From: Sorghum bicolor
Lineage: Eukaryota > Streptophyta > Magnoliopsida > Poales > Poaceae
Assembly: GCF_000003195.3 (NCBI RefSeq)
Contig: NC_012870.2
Span: 28,168,202-28,232,201 of the forward strand
Length of the DNA: 64,000 bases
Reading direction: 5' to 3'
Below, one piece after another: positions 9,890-19,657 of the stretch. The notes under the pieces are model-generated. The model was not told the origin of the DNA and ran no database searches. It worked only from the letters and a program-made list of their open reading frames with translations. Every line of letters begins with the position of its first letter. Positions within the stretch are counted from its first letter, which is position 1. Made by a program: the position numbers and the translations under genes.

Positions 9890-12247
9890 ATGGATAGGAA
9901 AGAGTGGATGTATAAGATACCGAGGATCAGCAACGATTTAGCTTTTCTGGGACATGTGAGAAAGTTTGTTGCCGCTGCGAAAAGCACAGTGTGTGTTTGG
10001 GTGGATAGCGCATCATTTGTCCGTGCAATAGCTGTAAGAACAACCTTGTATAGGAAGATAACGTGGTGCAGTCTCACTTGATCCGGCATGGCTTCGTCAA
10101 GGACTACACCATCTGGAAGTATCACGGTGAGGAAGCAGATCCAAGTGTGACCGGTGCATCCGGCGGAGGTAACTCGTCAACGGTGAATGATAGGGGACGA
10201 TAACCATCTGCATCGGCGGGTGGTGATAGTGTGAACCGTGATTACATTAGCCTCCATGATCTGATTGGAGACGATGCCGGTGATGATGATGAGCAGGGTG
10301 ATGTTGTCTTGGGGCCCAAAGATGTGGAGATTTTTTAAAATGTTACTAACCGTATGGATCAAGATGACGTTATGTTTGGAAATCCAAAGTGGTTGGAGAA
10401 TTTCAAAGAGATGAAGCAGGCAGCAATTGATCCCCTGTATGAGGGTTGTCCAAAGCATTTGTCGGTGTTGCGTTTTAACCTCCAGATGCTCATGCTGAAG
10501 GCTCGCCACGGGTGGTCCGACACGAGCTTTAATGACCCGTTAGAGAGGCTTACTGACTCATACCCAGAGGATAACAAGGTGCTTGCCATTACCTACCGAG
10601 CAAAGAAGATGATCCGTCCAGTGGCGATGACACTTAAAAAGTTTCATGCATGTCCTAACCACTGTATTCTATATCAGGTTAAGTATGAGAACTTGCAGAG
10701 CTGTCCGCACTGCGATGCGAGCCGATATAAGAGGAATGCCGGTTGTCATGCAGACGCGGATGTTGAGGGACCAACAAAGAGAGGGAACAAGAAGGCGAAG
10801 ATCCAGACGGCCAAGAAGCAGATCCCATCTCCCGAGGATGAGGAAGAAGGGGGTTACATGCAGAGGAAAATCCCTACAATCTCAGTGTGGTACCTACCAG
10901 TGATCGATCGCCTACGTGCGCTATTCGGAAACCCATAGGATGCCCAACTGATGTCGTGGCATGCACCAACAGAACGAATGAAGGATGATGGCAAGCTACG
11001 ACACCCCTCTGATGGCAAGCAGTGCAAGCGGTTTGACGCTAAGTTTCCGAATGAGTTTGGTGATGAGGCGTGGAATGTCAGGTTCGCACTAAGTACCGAT
11101 GGGATGATTCCATTCGGTGACCTCAGTAGCTCCCACAGCACATGGCCAGTCATCCTAACCATCTACAACCTACCTCCGTATCTATGTCAGAAGTGCAAGT
11201 ATCTTTACTAGCCATGATTATTTTCGGACCACGACAGCCAGGCAATGATATAGATGTGTTCCTAGAGCCGCTCATGGAAGACATGAAGATACTATGGGAA
11301 AAAGGGGTCAATATGATGGATGCATCATGAAAGGAGTACTTCACTCTTAAAGCCATCATCTTTGTCACCATCACCGATTACCCTAGCCTTTTTCACTATC
11401 GGGGCAGATCAGAGGTAAGTCAGGTTGTGTAGTCTACATTGATGGTACATGCTATACTTACCTTAGTGCATCAAAAAAGTTGGTGTACATGAGGCACAGG
11501 CGATTCCTTGACAAAAAGCACAGGTACCGACACCCTTCAATGAATCAATTCTTTGATAACCAATCGGAACCTCAAACTATTGAGCCCAAGAAGATGAGTT
11601 ATGGGCAAAGGTGTTTGACATTGTCAAGGGCATAAACTTTGAGTTTGGGAAGAAGAATAAAGTTGAGCAAGGTGAGACCATAACAACGAAGAAGAGGAAG
11701 CGGTACGATGGAGGAAGAAGGAAAGCCTACCCCTATCGTTCCTTTCAAGAAGCAGTCATGTTTCTTCAAGTACCTGTCATACTGGAAGGAGCTAGATACG
11801 CCTCATGGCATCGATGACATGCACCTAGAGAAGAATGTGTTTGAGAGCACGATCAGGGTCCTGCTAGACATCAAGAATAAGACGAAGGATGATCTGAAGT
11901 CACGTCTGGATCTTGTGAACCAGGACATTAGGACCGAAATTCATCCAACACCGGCCGCACAAAGCGGGAAAGTGGACCTTCCGGGTGCGAGCTACAACCT
12001 CACAACAGATGAGAAGTGGGACATGTGCCAGTGGCTTAGAGGTGTGAAGGTGCCGACCGGATTCTGTTCCAACATCAAGAGCCATGAAGAAGATCAGGGG
12101 AGTGCTAGCTCCAGTGGCTTGGAGCGAATGCTAGCTCGAAACTTGATGCAAGGAGAGATCAAATTTAAAAAGGGACAATACGTCTTAGAAGCCATGAACA
12201 AGATCAGGGGAAATGGCTGCATTCTTGCCGCCCACCAGTTTGGGTAA
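9890..12247 (+). pseudogene. CACTA TNP2-type transposase pseudogene (Transposase_21)
   Basis: Degenerate transposase. It starts MDRKEWMYKIP at 9890, the conserved opening of the transposase-associated domain. That domain continues in another frame with SHLIRHGFVKDYTIW near 10070, so a frameshift and stop codons lie between. At 10354-10938 an ORF carries the zinc-binding pre-core (HACPNHCILY, CPHCDASRYKR) and the WYLPVIDRLRALF segment. At 10951-11330 comes the Transposase_21 core (SWHAPTERMKDDGKLRHP, LSTDGMIPFGD, SSSHSTWPV, then GPRQPGNDIDVFLEPL in a second frame). The C-terminal half spans about 11400-12247 (PFKKQSCFFKYL, GIDDMHLEKNVFEST). Several frameshifts and stops make it non-functional. 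The next exon is cut off by the retroelement at 12375. Confidence 0.88.
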
Positions 12248-12796
12248 GTCAAAACAATACTTACAATAGCTACTAGGTTTGTCAATTTTTATATTTGAAG
12301 ATTTGAGATCAATATTATTTCAATGGTACAGCTTGGGCGTCATGGGCCACTGGATTGTATTTATGATCTATCCTTGTTGACGGTCCTTAAGTACCAAATA
12401 TAATCATCAAATAAAGAAAGAAAAGGATCCAAATGCAACCAACACCCAGACATAGGGTTTTATTTGACAGAATTCCACGAGTTTTGGTGTTTGTCTATTT
12501 CTGTAGGGGGTTATCAGGAAATATGGAGGAAAGGCCCACATGTCGGGTTTACATAGAGATATTAACGTGCCGCACAATTTTCTACCATCTAGAAGACTCC
12601 AGAAGCCACGGGAACGAACGGGGAGGCGATCGGGCCTGGGGGCAGGGTGCCCACCCTCCTCCCTAGGGCGCCCGCCCTAGTGTTTCTGCCAATTGCGTTC
12701 AACTTCGCGGATCATGCTCCACCGACCTAAAGGATCAAGGATAACCGTTCAATCAATGTCGGTCTGATCCGACGGCCCACGTTCACCTAAGGGGAC

Positions 12797-12806
12797 TATA
12801 TAAGCA
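12797..12806 (+). promoter_or_regulatory. TATA box in LTR of copy A
   Basis: GGACTATATAAGCAGACC is a strong TATA box. The same box occurs at the matching place in copy B (57374-57382). Confidence 0.65.
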
Positions 12807-12903
12807 GACCTCCTGGCCCCTGGAGGAGAACAAGTTCATCATAGAGTTGAGAGGTGCCCTCGAAGGATAACCTTTCCTCTACATAGACAGAGCAAAAGCT
12901 AGG

Positions 12904-12938
12904 GTTTGGAGATGAGAGCTCTCCTCTCATCTCTAAAC
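12904..12938 (+). other. Conserved hairpin in LTR transcript leader (copy A)
   Basis: GTTTGGAGATGAGA pairs with TCTCATCTCTAAAC across a 7-nt loop (14-bp stem, one G-T wobble). The segment also contains the self-complementary GAGAGCTCTC. It sits about 100 bp after the TATA box, so it would be in the RNA leader. The same structure is kept in copy B at 57455-57489. Confidence 0.6.
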
Positions 12939-13748
12939 TAGAGTAGATCTAGATAGTAGCAAGATGGAGAGCGAGGGAGGATTGGAGGAGAGGCCGGCCT
13001 GTCGGTTCTTCCTCCAGTTGTACTTCGCCATGATCAAGCTCTAATCAAGCTTGCTCATGGGATGACTCTGGTAATCTACTTCTATTTCATTATGCAATTA
13101 TTATCCATGTATGTTCTGGTTCACAACTCTTTTGAGTACTTTAATCTATAGGACGCTATAGGTGAGAGTTGTAGTATAGGTGTAAGCGTGGTGCTTAGAC
13201 CTAGATTACTTGTGGGTATCCCCTGTCTAGCCGGATCGTGTGGTACGCCGCGTAGGTGACAGTTACGTTGGTCCCCTGTAGTCCACCTCCTATTAGCAGG
13301 ACTGGTAGGGTTTATCGACCTATGGATAAGCATCCTTTGTGGTGTATTCTTATCACGTGGTTCGTCCCAGACATAGACATACCCCTTTTAAGTAGAGAAA
13401 CCATAGTTATCCTCTCTATTCTCCTACCATCGCCCATATACTAGATTGCTCGACTCTCTATTCCCATATTATCACCCATTGTTATCTTACCTTTAGTATT
13501 ATTCTTATTCAATTCTACCATCTTTCCTATTTACACCTATCTATCTATCTAGGTTAAGTTAGAGCGTAGATCAGTTCTCCCGTTTCCCTGTGGATACGAT
13601 AAAACCTTTAACCAGGTAAAAGCTACAACGGTATCCATGCGCTTGCGGATTTATCTGTGTGCGTATAAATACCATAGTACACTCTAGTGCCATGCTGGGG
13701 ATGACAACCTAGTATTCAAGTGGTGTTAGCAAGTGTCAACAAGCTTTT

Positions 13749-13766
13749 TGGCGCCGTTGCCGGGGA
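13749..13766 (+). other. Primer-binding site, tRNA-Asp type (copy A)
   Basis: TGGCGCCGTTGCCGGGGA follows the LTR. It is complementary to the 3' end expected of plant tRNA-Asp, the primer used by Athila-type Ty3/gypsy elements. Confidence 0.8.
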
Positions 13767-13912
13767 GACGGTTGCTGAGTTGACTACGAACTAGCTTAAT
13801 CATTTTCTAAAAAATATATATATAATATACTTTTCCTTTTATCCTTTGTCTTATCTCTGCTATTATTTCTTCTTATCTAATCCTTGATCTGTGGTCTATC
13901 ATAAATTCAAAC

Positions 13913-14938
13913 ATGTCTATCTATGAATTTCATAGACCTACGAGCACACATCTCGAACCACCAAAATCGTCAAAGCCTATCATAGCATCTAGTTTTGAGA
14001 CAGACCCCGAATACATAGAATTTGTTCAAAAACAACCTTTCTCAGGAGAAGGTGAAGAAAACCCATACACACACCTAAGAGAGTTTTATCGAGTCTATGA
14101 CCTCCTTCGCATAGAAGGCATGTCCGATGAGACCCTTAAATGGAAGCTCTTTCCGTTCTCTTTAATAGGAAAAGCTAGACATTGGTATAAACTCAAAGTA
14201 GGGAGTGTTCATGGAGATTGGAAGGAGTTATATAATAGTTTTCTTTTTAAATATTTTCCAATCTCCAAAGTGGTGGAACTTCGGCGTGAGATTATTTCTT
14301 TTAGACAACTGGAAGAAGAATCTCTTGGCAAATCATGGGACCGCTTTATTAACCTTACTCTCACTGGCCCAAAGCTTTCTATTCCAGAAGAAGTTCTTCT
14401 AATTCACTTTTTTGAGGGCCTTAGTAGGGAAAATATGCAAACCTTGAATACAGCCTCTAGAGGATCCTTCTATCACCTACCTGGTAGTGAAGCTAGGGAT
14501 TTAATTGATTCATTGAGTGGAAAGTTTCCTAGCATTCATATCTCTAAGAAAGAGAAAGAACTAGTTCCTAGACAAGAAGAAGAAGTTTCGATAGCCAGAT
14601 CACAAACACTTCAATCCCAAACTTTAGCTATCGATCCTAAACCATCAATACCCCAAAATTCTCCAAGGGAGGAAGGAATTCCGACCTTAAATCTTTCAGA
14701 TGCTGATGGTTTAGACTTCTGGTTCCATAAGAGACCTTCAAGCAGGGATAATTCAAATCCTTGCAATAACGGTGCTCTTAGAGAATGTCCTGGTTCCTGT
14801 TATGAAGAAGTCGAGGATGACATATCAAGTGAAGGAGAGATAAACCATATAGAAGATTCTATCTACTCCCCTTCCATGTTCATAAATTCTAAATCCATCC
14901 TTGACCTTAGAGACCCCTCTTATCCCTCTCCTTTTTAG
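13913..14938 (+). CDS. Gag protein of Athila-like element, copy A (341 aa)
   Basis: Capsid-type protein of a non-autonomous Ty3/gypsy element. Residues about 60-200 fit Retrotrans_gag: WKLFPFSLIGKARHWY, then a Trp/Phe-rich stretch, SFRQLEEESLGKSWDRF, and LIHFFEGLSRENM. The C-terminal part is acidic and Ser-rich, with no CCHC knuckle. The start MSIYEF is the first Met of the conserved block and lies about 150 bp after the primer site. The ORF ends at TAG (14936-14938), but the same frame stays open for 23 codons up to the next Met at 15008 and on through ORF2. Copy B has the identical TAG, so it is not a random mutation in A. Confidence 0.85.
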   Translation: MSIYEFHRPTSTHLEPPKSSKPIIASSFETDPEYIEFVQKQPFSGEGEENPYTHLREFYRVYDLLRIEGMSDETLKWKLFPFSLIGKARHWYKLKVGSVHGDWKELYNSFLFKYFPISKVVELRREIISFRQLEEESLGKSWDRFINLTLTGPKLSIPEEVLLIHFFEGLSRENMQTLNTASRGSFYHLPGSEARDLIDSLSGKFPSIHISKKEKELVPRQEEEVSIARSQTLQSQTLAIDPKPSIPQNSPREEGIPTLNLSDADGLDFWFHKRPSSRDNSNPCNNGALRECPGSCYEEVEDDISSEGEINHIEDSIYSPSMFINSKSILDLRDPSYPSPF

Positions 14939-15007
14939 TCTCATGATGATCCTAACAATCCATCAAGACGATCGAACCATAGGAATCATAAATACCATGA
15001 GGATGAC

Positions 15008-15442
15008 ATGTCAAGTAATGTCGTAGAAGGAGAGCTAAGCCCTTTCCTGATCACAAGTTCTAAATGGCTAGAATGTGTAGAATGGATGGATAAGGAAGAA
15101 GCCTTAATGGATTCTGGCTTTGGCTCAATTTCAAATGGTGAGTTCTTGACTCCCTTTGAAGATGAGATTCATCCAACTCCAAAAGAGGACACAGGTGAGA
15201 CCAATCCAGGAGAAACTCCGAACATTCAGATTGGAGACGAAGATAACATTAATGAGCATGGAATTTATTTCATAGCCACTTCGTTTACTCCATGCTCATA
15301 TGCAACATCTTCCCAATCTATTGGTCTCTCCAATATCACCACATTTGAGATCTACAACCCCCTCTTCCTTTCTATTTATAAAAACTTTAAAAGGGCAGTT
15401 GTTGATGCATATGTCTATAATAAATATTGCAGATCTCGTTGA
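15008..15442 (+). CDS. ORF2 of Athila-like copy A, unknown function (144 aa)
   Basis: In the same frame as gag, 69 nt after its TAG stop. Acidic and mildly hydrophobic near the C-terminus (GIYFIATSF, VDAYVYNKY). I recognise no domain and no protease, RT or integrase motif. It is conserved at protein level with 59564-60022 in copy B, and both end KYCRSR plus stop. The constraint suggests it was translated in the family, perhaps as a gag extension by readthrough or as a separate product. That is an inference. Confidence 0.55.
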   Translation: MSSNVVEGELSPFLITSSKWLECVEWMDKEEALMDSGFGSISNGEFLTPFEDEIHPTPKEDTGETNPGETPNIQIGDEDNINEHGIYFIATSFTPCSYATSSQSIGLSNITTFEIYNPLFLSIYKNFKRAVVDAYVYNKYCRSR

Positions 15443-16668
15443 GTTGATCTTGATATAGGTTAGCGTTGGAGGGGAAACCACTTCGCCGACATAAATTGAT
15501 GGTTTCCCAAGGACAAGCTTAGTGTCCTAAAATAAGCACTGCTCAGATCGTAACATGAGCTTTTAATTATTTGCAACATTACCTTGTGTATTGAGCAAAT
15601 AAAGATAATTGTAAAAATATTCCTTTGGGTATTCTTGTCACTAACCTTTCTAGGATTGGAGCAAGAAGATCGGATGAATGACAAGCACAAGGTATGTCCA
15701 ACCAATCATCATACAACATTGAATTAAATTCATCCAAACTTGAATTTTGCAAAATTCAAGCTTGGGGGAGTACTTTACATAAAAACATCCTTTGCCATGT
15801 TGCTATGTTGGTTGTCCCTACCTTTGAGACATGCTCAATTTGTTAAATACTAATCACACTACTTCATCTCCACTTGAGTAGATCTCTATAAATGCTCTCA
15901 TGCTACCTTTATTTGCTTTAGTATATGTCTAGGTTTGGAGTAGTTTCATTTATCTCTTAATTAAGCATGGTGCTTAGTTTAGGAATGATGATCTTACTTT
16001 CAAGGGATTTTAAATTAAGCATGGTGCTTAGGTTAAAATGCCCTCCTAAATCAAATTAGACATGGTGTCTAGGTTGATTTTTGAGCTGATAGTATGCTAT
16101 AGTAGATATTGGATATTTTGTTGGACTAACCCCTGTAGGAGAACTCTCAATATCGACCTGGGAAGTCCTGAGATAAACTCACATTGGAGACAAAGAGAGA
16201 GACACATCAAGTTTAACAATTTACACAAGGAAGACGTAGCTCATAAGAGATGATCCATGGAGGGTGCCACAAACAAGATGCACAACCGCTAAGAAAGCAA
16301 AGCTTCCACAAGGTGAAACTGTACCATCACTCTTCAAGTAAGGTAACATCTTAAGGTACTTGACTATCACTTTTATAAGCTTCTCCTTGGTTCTGGCATT
16401 CATATGAATAAAAGAGACAAACATGTATGATTTACAACTCTAGGTTAACCAACCCAATCGATTCAACATGTTTAGTCCTTCCACCTTTGTGATCCCACAC
16501 TCCTAATCATATGAGCTAAAATGTTGCACACTCAATCTTTGGAAGATATATAAAAAAATATAAATATAGATAGATTATCTTTTCATTAGGTTGAGCAATC
16601 TGATCTGACAAATGTTTTAAATGCTACACTCACGATCTTATTATCCATCAACTTTGTCTTACTCACTA
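15443..16668 (+). other. Non-coding 3' region of copy A
   Basis: AT-rich and homologous to 60023-61227 of copy B. It contains the purine tract AAGCTTGGGGGAGTA at 15757-15771, which resembles the true polypurine tract of copy B. No ORF with support. Confidence 0.65.
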
Positions 16669-19157
16669 CAAACTATACATTATGGAATAGGGAGTATCTT
16701 CCCATTTTCTCACAATTCTTCCCCCCCGAAATATGACATGAACTTTATTGCCATAATTTGAAACCATTTTGTACTCTTGAGAATGAGGAAACTTTGATTA
16801 CTTTTTTTATTCACATGATTGTGTCATGCAAACTGAGTTATTTCTTAAATCTTTTGGCAGTACACTTTCCTTATTTCACTTCAAGAACTGAACAGATTCC
16901 TTAGTACTTTTGCAAGTCATACTTGCATGTCATTCTTATCTTTTGGTTCAGATGCAACTTTCTTTTTCCCGCCATGCAGGAAAAGTACTATGCTATGTGG
17001 GATAATTTCCTATAAGGGACATAAATGCTAGAATTGGCTTTCAGCATTTTCAATCACCAAATTCAAATAAATTCAAATACTCTTTAACACACATGTTTAA
17101 TCCAACCTTGGTCAAACTAAACATGCATATGACTTTTATAACTCTCATCAGTGAAACTAAAAATAAAATTCTTTTACATAAAGGGTACATAAAAGTTAAT
17201 CTAAACTTTTATTGATGTATCTCTTTTCTTGGATCAATGTCCCTAGATTCTTTCCTTTTTCAAGTATTCTTTAAAGAGAACATTGTCCCTTATATAATGG
17301 CCTTCTTTCATGCAGACTTGCAGTTTTCATCTTCTGAGTCACAAGTACGCAGTTCTTTTTCTTACTACCTTCAAGAATGAAAATATAAGATCCTTTTCTC
17401 AAACATATTCAACAATGATCAACAATAATGAGCATGAAAATAACCCTACGTTGGTTTTAAAGACATGCACATTAAAATTTTAAATATTTCTTTTGTATTC
17501 TAAATCACCTTTGGGCAGAAATAGAATAAGTCATCATTCTTCTACATAAATTCTAGATCACCTTTGGGCAGAAATAGAATTAATGCATATAACTCATAAA
17601 AATTGTGATGATATTGCTTTCTAACAACTTTGCTCAACAAAAGGACAATATCATAATTTAATGAAATCTATTGACTTCTCTTTAAATTAAATTCTCCCGT
17701 TGATTCAAATTTAATTAAGAGATAATCATTATCTTTACAATGGAAATGAGAATAATACTATTTTCTATTTTCAGGAACATTTATGATCTTTATCCATTCT
17801 CTAACAAATTGGTCACTTTGATGCAAATTTCATTGTAGATTTAAATTTTAAACATAAACTTATAATATTGTTATCATCAACTTTGGTAAAAAATTAACAA
17901 GATTATAATTTATTGAATATCTATAACTGCTCTTCAAATTAAATTCTCCTGTTGGTACGAATTTAATGAGACGACAATAAATATTTAACTTTGCAACGGA
18001 AACATGAAAAATACTCTTTATTTACTTTTCAGAAGCAATTTACTTTACTTTACTCTTCTTTTCTCTAAGCAAATTATCACATTGTTTCAAATTTGAGTAG
18101 AGATAAAAACTATACAAAATTCTTTCCAAAAACACTTCTCAAAAAGAATAAACAATTCTTAAGCTTTTCTATTCAATTTGGCCCAAGAGGCCACAACCAC
18201 GCTGTGGCCATGCATGCTTTTGCCATAGCGCCAACGGCCTGACAGTGCCGTTGCACTTGCGCGCGCACGTTCGTTCTAGCCGTGAAATAGGCCCACGACC
18301 ACGCACTATGCCATCCTCGCGTGCAGGCCGCACATGCAGCAGGAGCCTACACCCTGTGAAAAGTGGAGCCAACCCGGCCCAGTCGTTGGTGGTAGCGCGC
18401 GGTCCAGCACTCGCTCTATCATGGCCTAGAGATGAAGATGGCCCACGACCCAAGTATAGTGAGCCCGCGGCCTAAGTCTACTCTCTCTATCAAGCCCAGC
18501 AGTCGCTCTATCACGCACACTGCAGTCCCCGCGCCCAGGCCGCAACCTGGGCCTAGACCGGGAAAGTGCACCCCAGCCTAGGCCTAAAGTAGTCCAACGC
18601 GGCGCCGGCTGTCCCTGGCCGTTGGATGTCATCAGAGAGTCATCCTTGATCCTCGTGTGAGTACAAGAACCCATGGCGGCCACCTCCCCTGAAACCCTAA
18701 ATTAGTTTCTCCCATCCCCTTCTCTCCTTCGCCTACATTGTTGACTATGGTGGCAGCCACGGTGGCCGTCAGTGCCAGTGAGGAAGTGTTTCGCTAGAGC
18801 AAATCTGGTTAGTCTCCCCTCCTCTTTCCTTTCTCTTGCTCCTCCCCTTCTCTCTTACTTCTGCGCCATGTTGAAAAAACAACAGCAGCTACTGGCCACC
18901 TGTGGTGACCGGAGGGAGAGAGAATGGTGGCGTCGTTGCGACGCCCTTCGTCGGAGCATGCGTACAGCTAGAGCCGCGCGTGCGCCGTCCAGGTGAGGAT
19001 TTGGGGATTTGGGGATTTTTGTCAAATCAAAATTCGTTCTTTTGGGGTTAGGGTTAGGGATCCCCTTTTCTGTCCATGCTCTTTCGAGTTGAATCTGAAA
19101 ACAAAAAAGGAATCAACTCCCTTTTCTTCCCCAAACCGATCTACACAGCTAGGTAGC
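16669..19157 (-). other. Leader or internal region of a truncated minus-strand LTR element
   Basis: About 2.5 kb joining the broken end of copy A to a primer-binding site. The left two-thirds is AT-rich and has a loosely repeated unit (CCTTTGGGCAGAAATAGAAT twice near 17510 and 17565; AAATTAAATTCTCC twice near 17685 and 17936). 18180-18650 is GC-rich. No gag or pol ORF is present, so the coding part is missing or was never there. Confidence 0.5.
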
Positions 19158-19175
19158 AACCCGGCTCTGATACCA
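19158..19175 (-). other. Primer-binding site, initiator-Met tRNA (minus strand)
   Basis: Minus strand TGGTATCAGAGCCGGGTT is a perfect classic plant copia-type primer site. It sits one base from the LTR end ...CCTAAAATACTAACA. This proves a minus-strand LTR element with its 5' LTR to the right. Confidence 0.85.
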
Positions 19176-19176
19176 T

Positions 19177-19657
19177 TGTTAGTATTTTAGGATCAACTAT
19201 GTGTAGATCTAGCGGGTGCTTTACTTCTTTTGTGCATAAAACTTGTGGATGTTGTGTACATGAATGAGAGAGAGTGAGGGTGGAAGATGGGCATAGTAGA
19301 GGGGTCAAAGGAGGAAGAGGGGCTCGCCATGGTCTCAATGTTAGTGGTGAGGAGTGAGTGAAGTGTGGTAGCCCTAGAGGTAGTGGGGCTTCCCTTCGTT
19401 GGCAGTGCCACCCTTTGGATCGGATTAGGATTGTAGGTGGGGATATGGTGGCTACAGTGGACCTCTTAATCTATGCCCCAGTACCCCACCTCCTTTTATA
19501 TGGCACTTTGCAACGGGGGGCCACCAACCAGGAGTCGGTTGGACGTCCCTGATCTGGGCATGGTCAAGGTTCGACCCAGTCTTTGGACTTGGGCCAGTGG
19601 GGATCAACCTAGCATAAATATTGAACATCCGATACCGTATCCATATCCATATCCTAA
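19177..19657 (-). repeat. 5' LTR portion of a minus-strand element, interrupted
   Basis: The primer-proximal LTR end is at 19177. Moving right, the sequence is interrupted at 19658 by a CACTA element. The TAA duplication shows that 23209 onward is its continuation. A further LTR insertion follows at 23224, and the CCGTAT/TATCCG-rich sequence resumes at 24887. The outer end of this LTR is not certain (possibly near 25040). Confidence 0.6.

Larger units (their letters stand above)
9018..12374 (+). mobile_element. Decayed CACTA (En/Spm-type) transposon, left part
   Basis: The region has a cluster of short inverted subterminal repeats (9270-9540), a TATA box, and a TNP2-type transposase pseudogene in the usual order for a CACTA element. 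No clean CACTA terminus is visible. The nearest candidate is CACAGTACAGAA at 9020-9031, so the left boundary is approximate. The element stops abruptly at 12375 where an LTR begins, and its right half is not found elsewhere in the window. Confidence 0.75.
12375..13741 (+). repeat. 5' LTR of Athila-like copy A
   Basis: About 1367 bp, TGTTGAC...GTCAACA, with a 7-bp terminal inverted repeat. A TATA box (CTATATAAGC) lies at 12797-12806. The primer-binding site follows 8 bp after the LTR. It is homologous to 56955-58289 and to the partial LTR at 63740. Confidence 0.9.
12375..16668 (+). mobile_element. Athila-like non-autonomous LTR element, copy A (truncated)
   Basis: It begins with an LTR starting TGTTGACGG at 12375 inside the CACTA transposase. 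It then has an Asp-tRNA primer site, a gag ORF and a second ORF of unknown function. It is homologous along its length to copy B (56955 onward). The match ends near 16668, where B continues and A switches to unrelated sequence. No right LTR is present, so the 3' half has been deleted or displaced. No protease, RT or integrase is seen. Confidence 0.88.
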
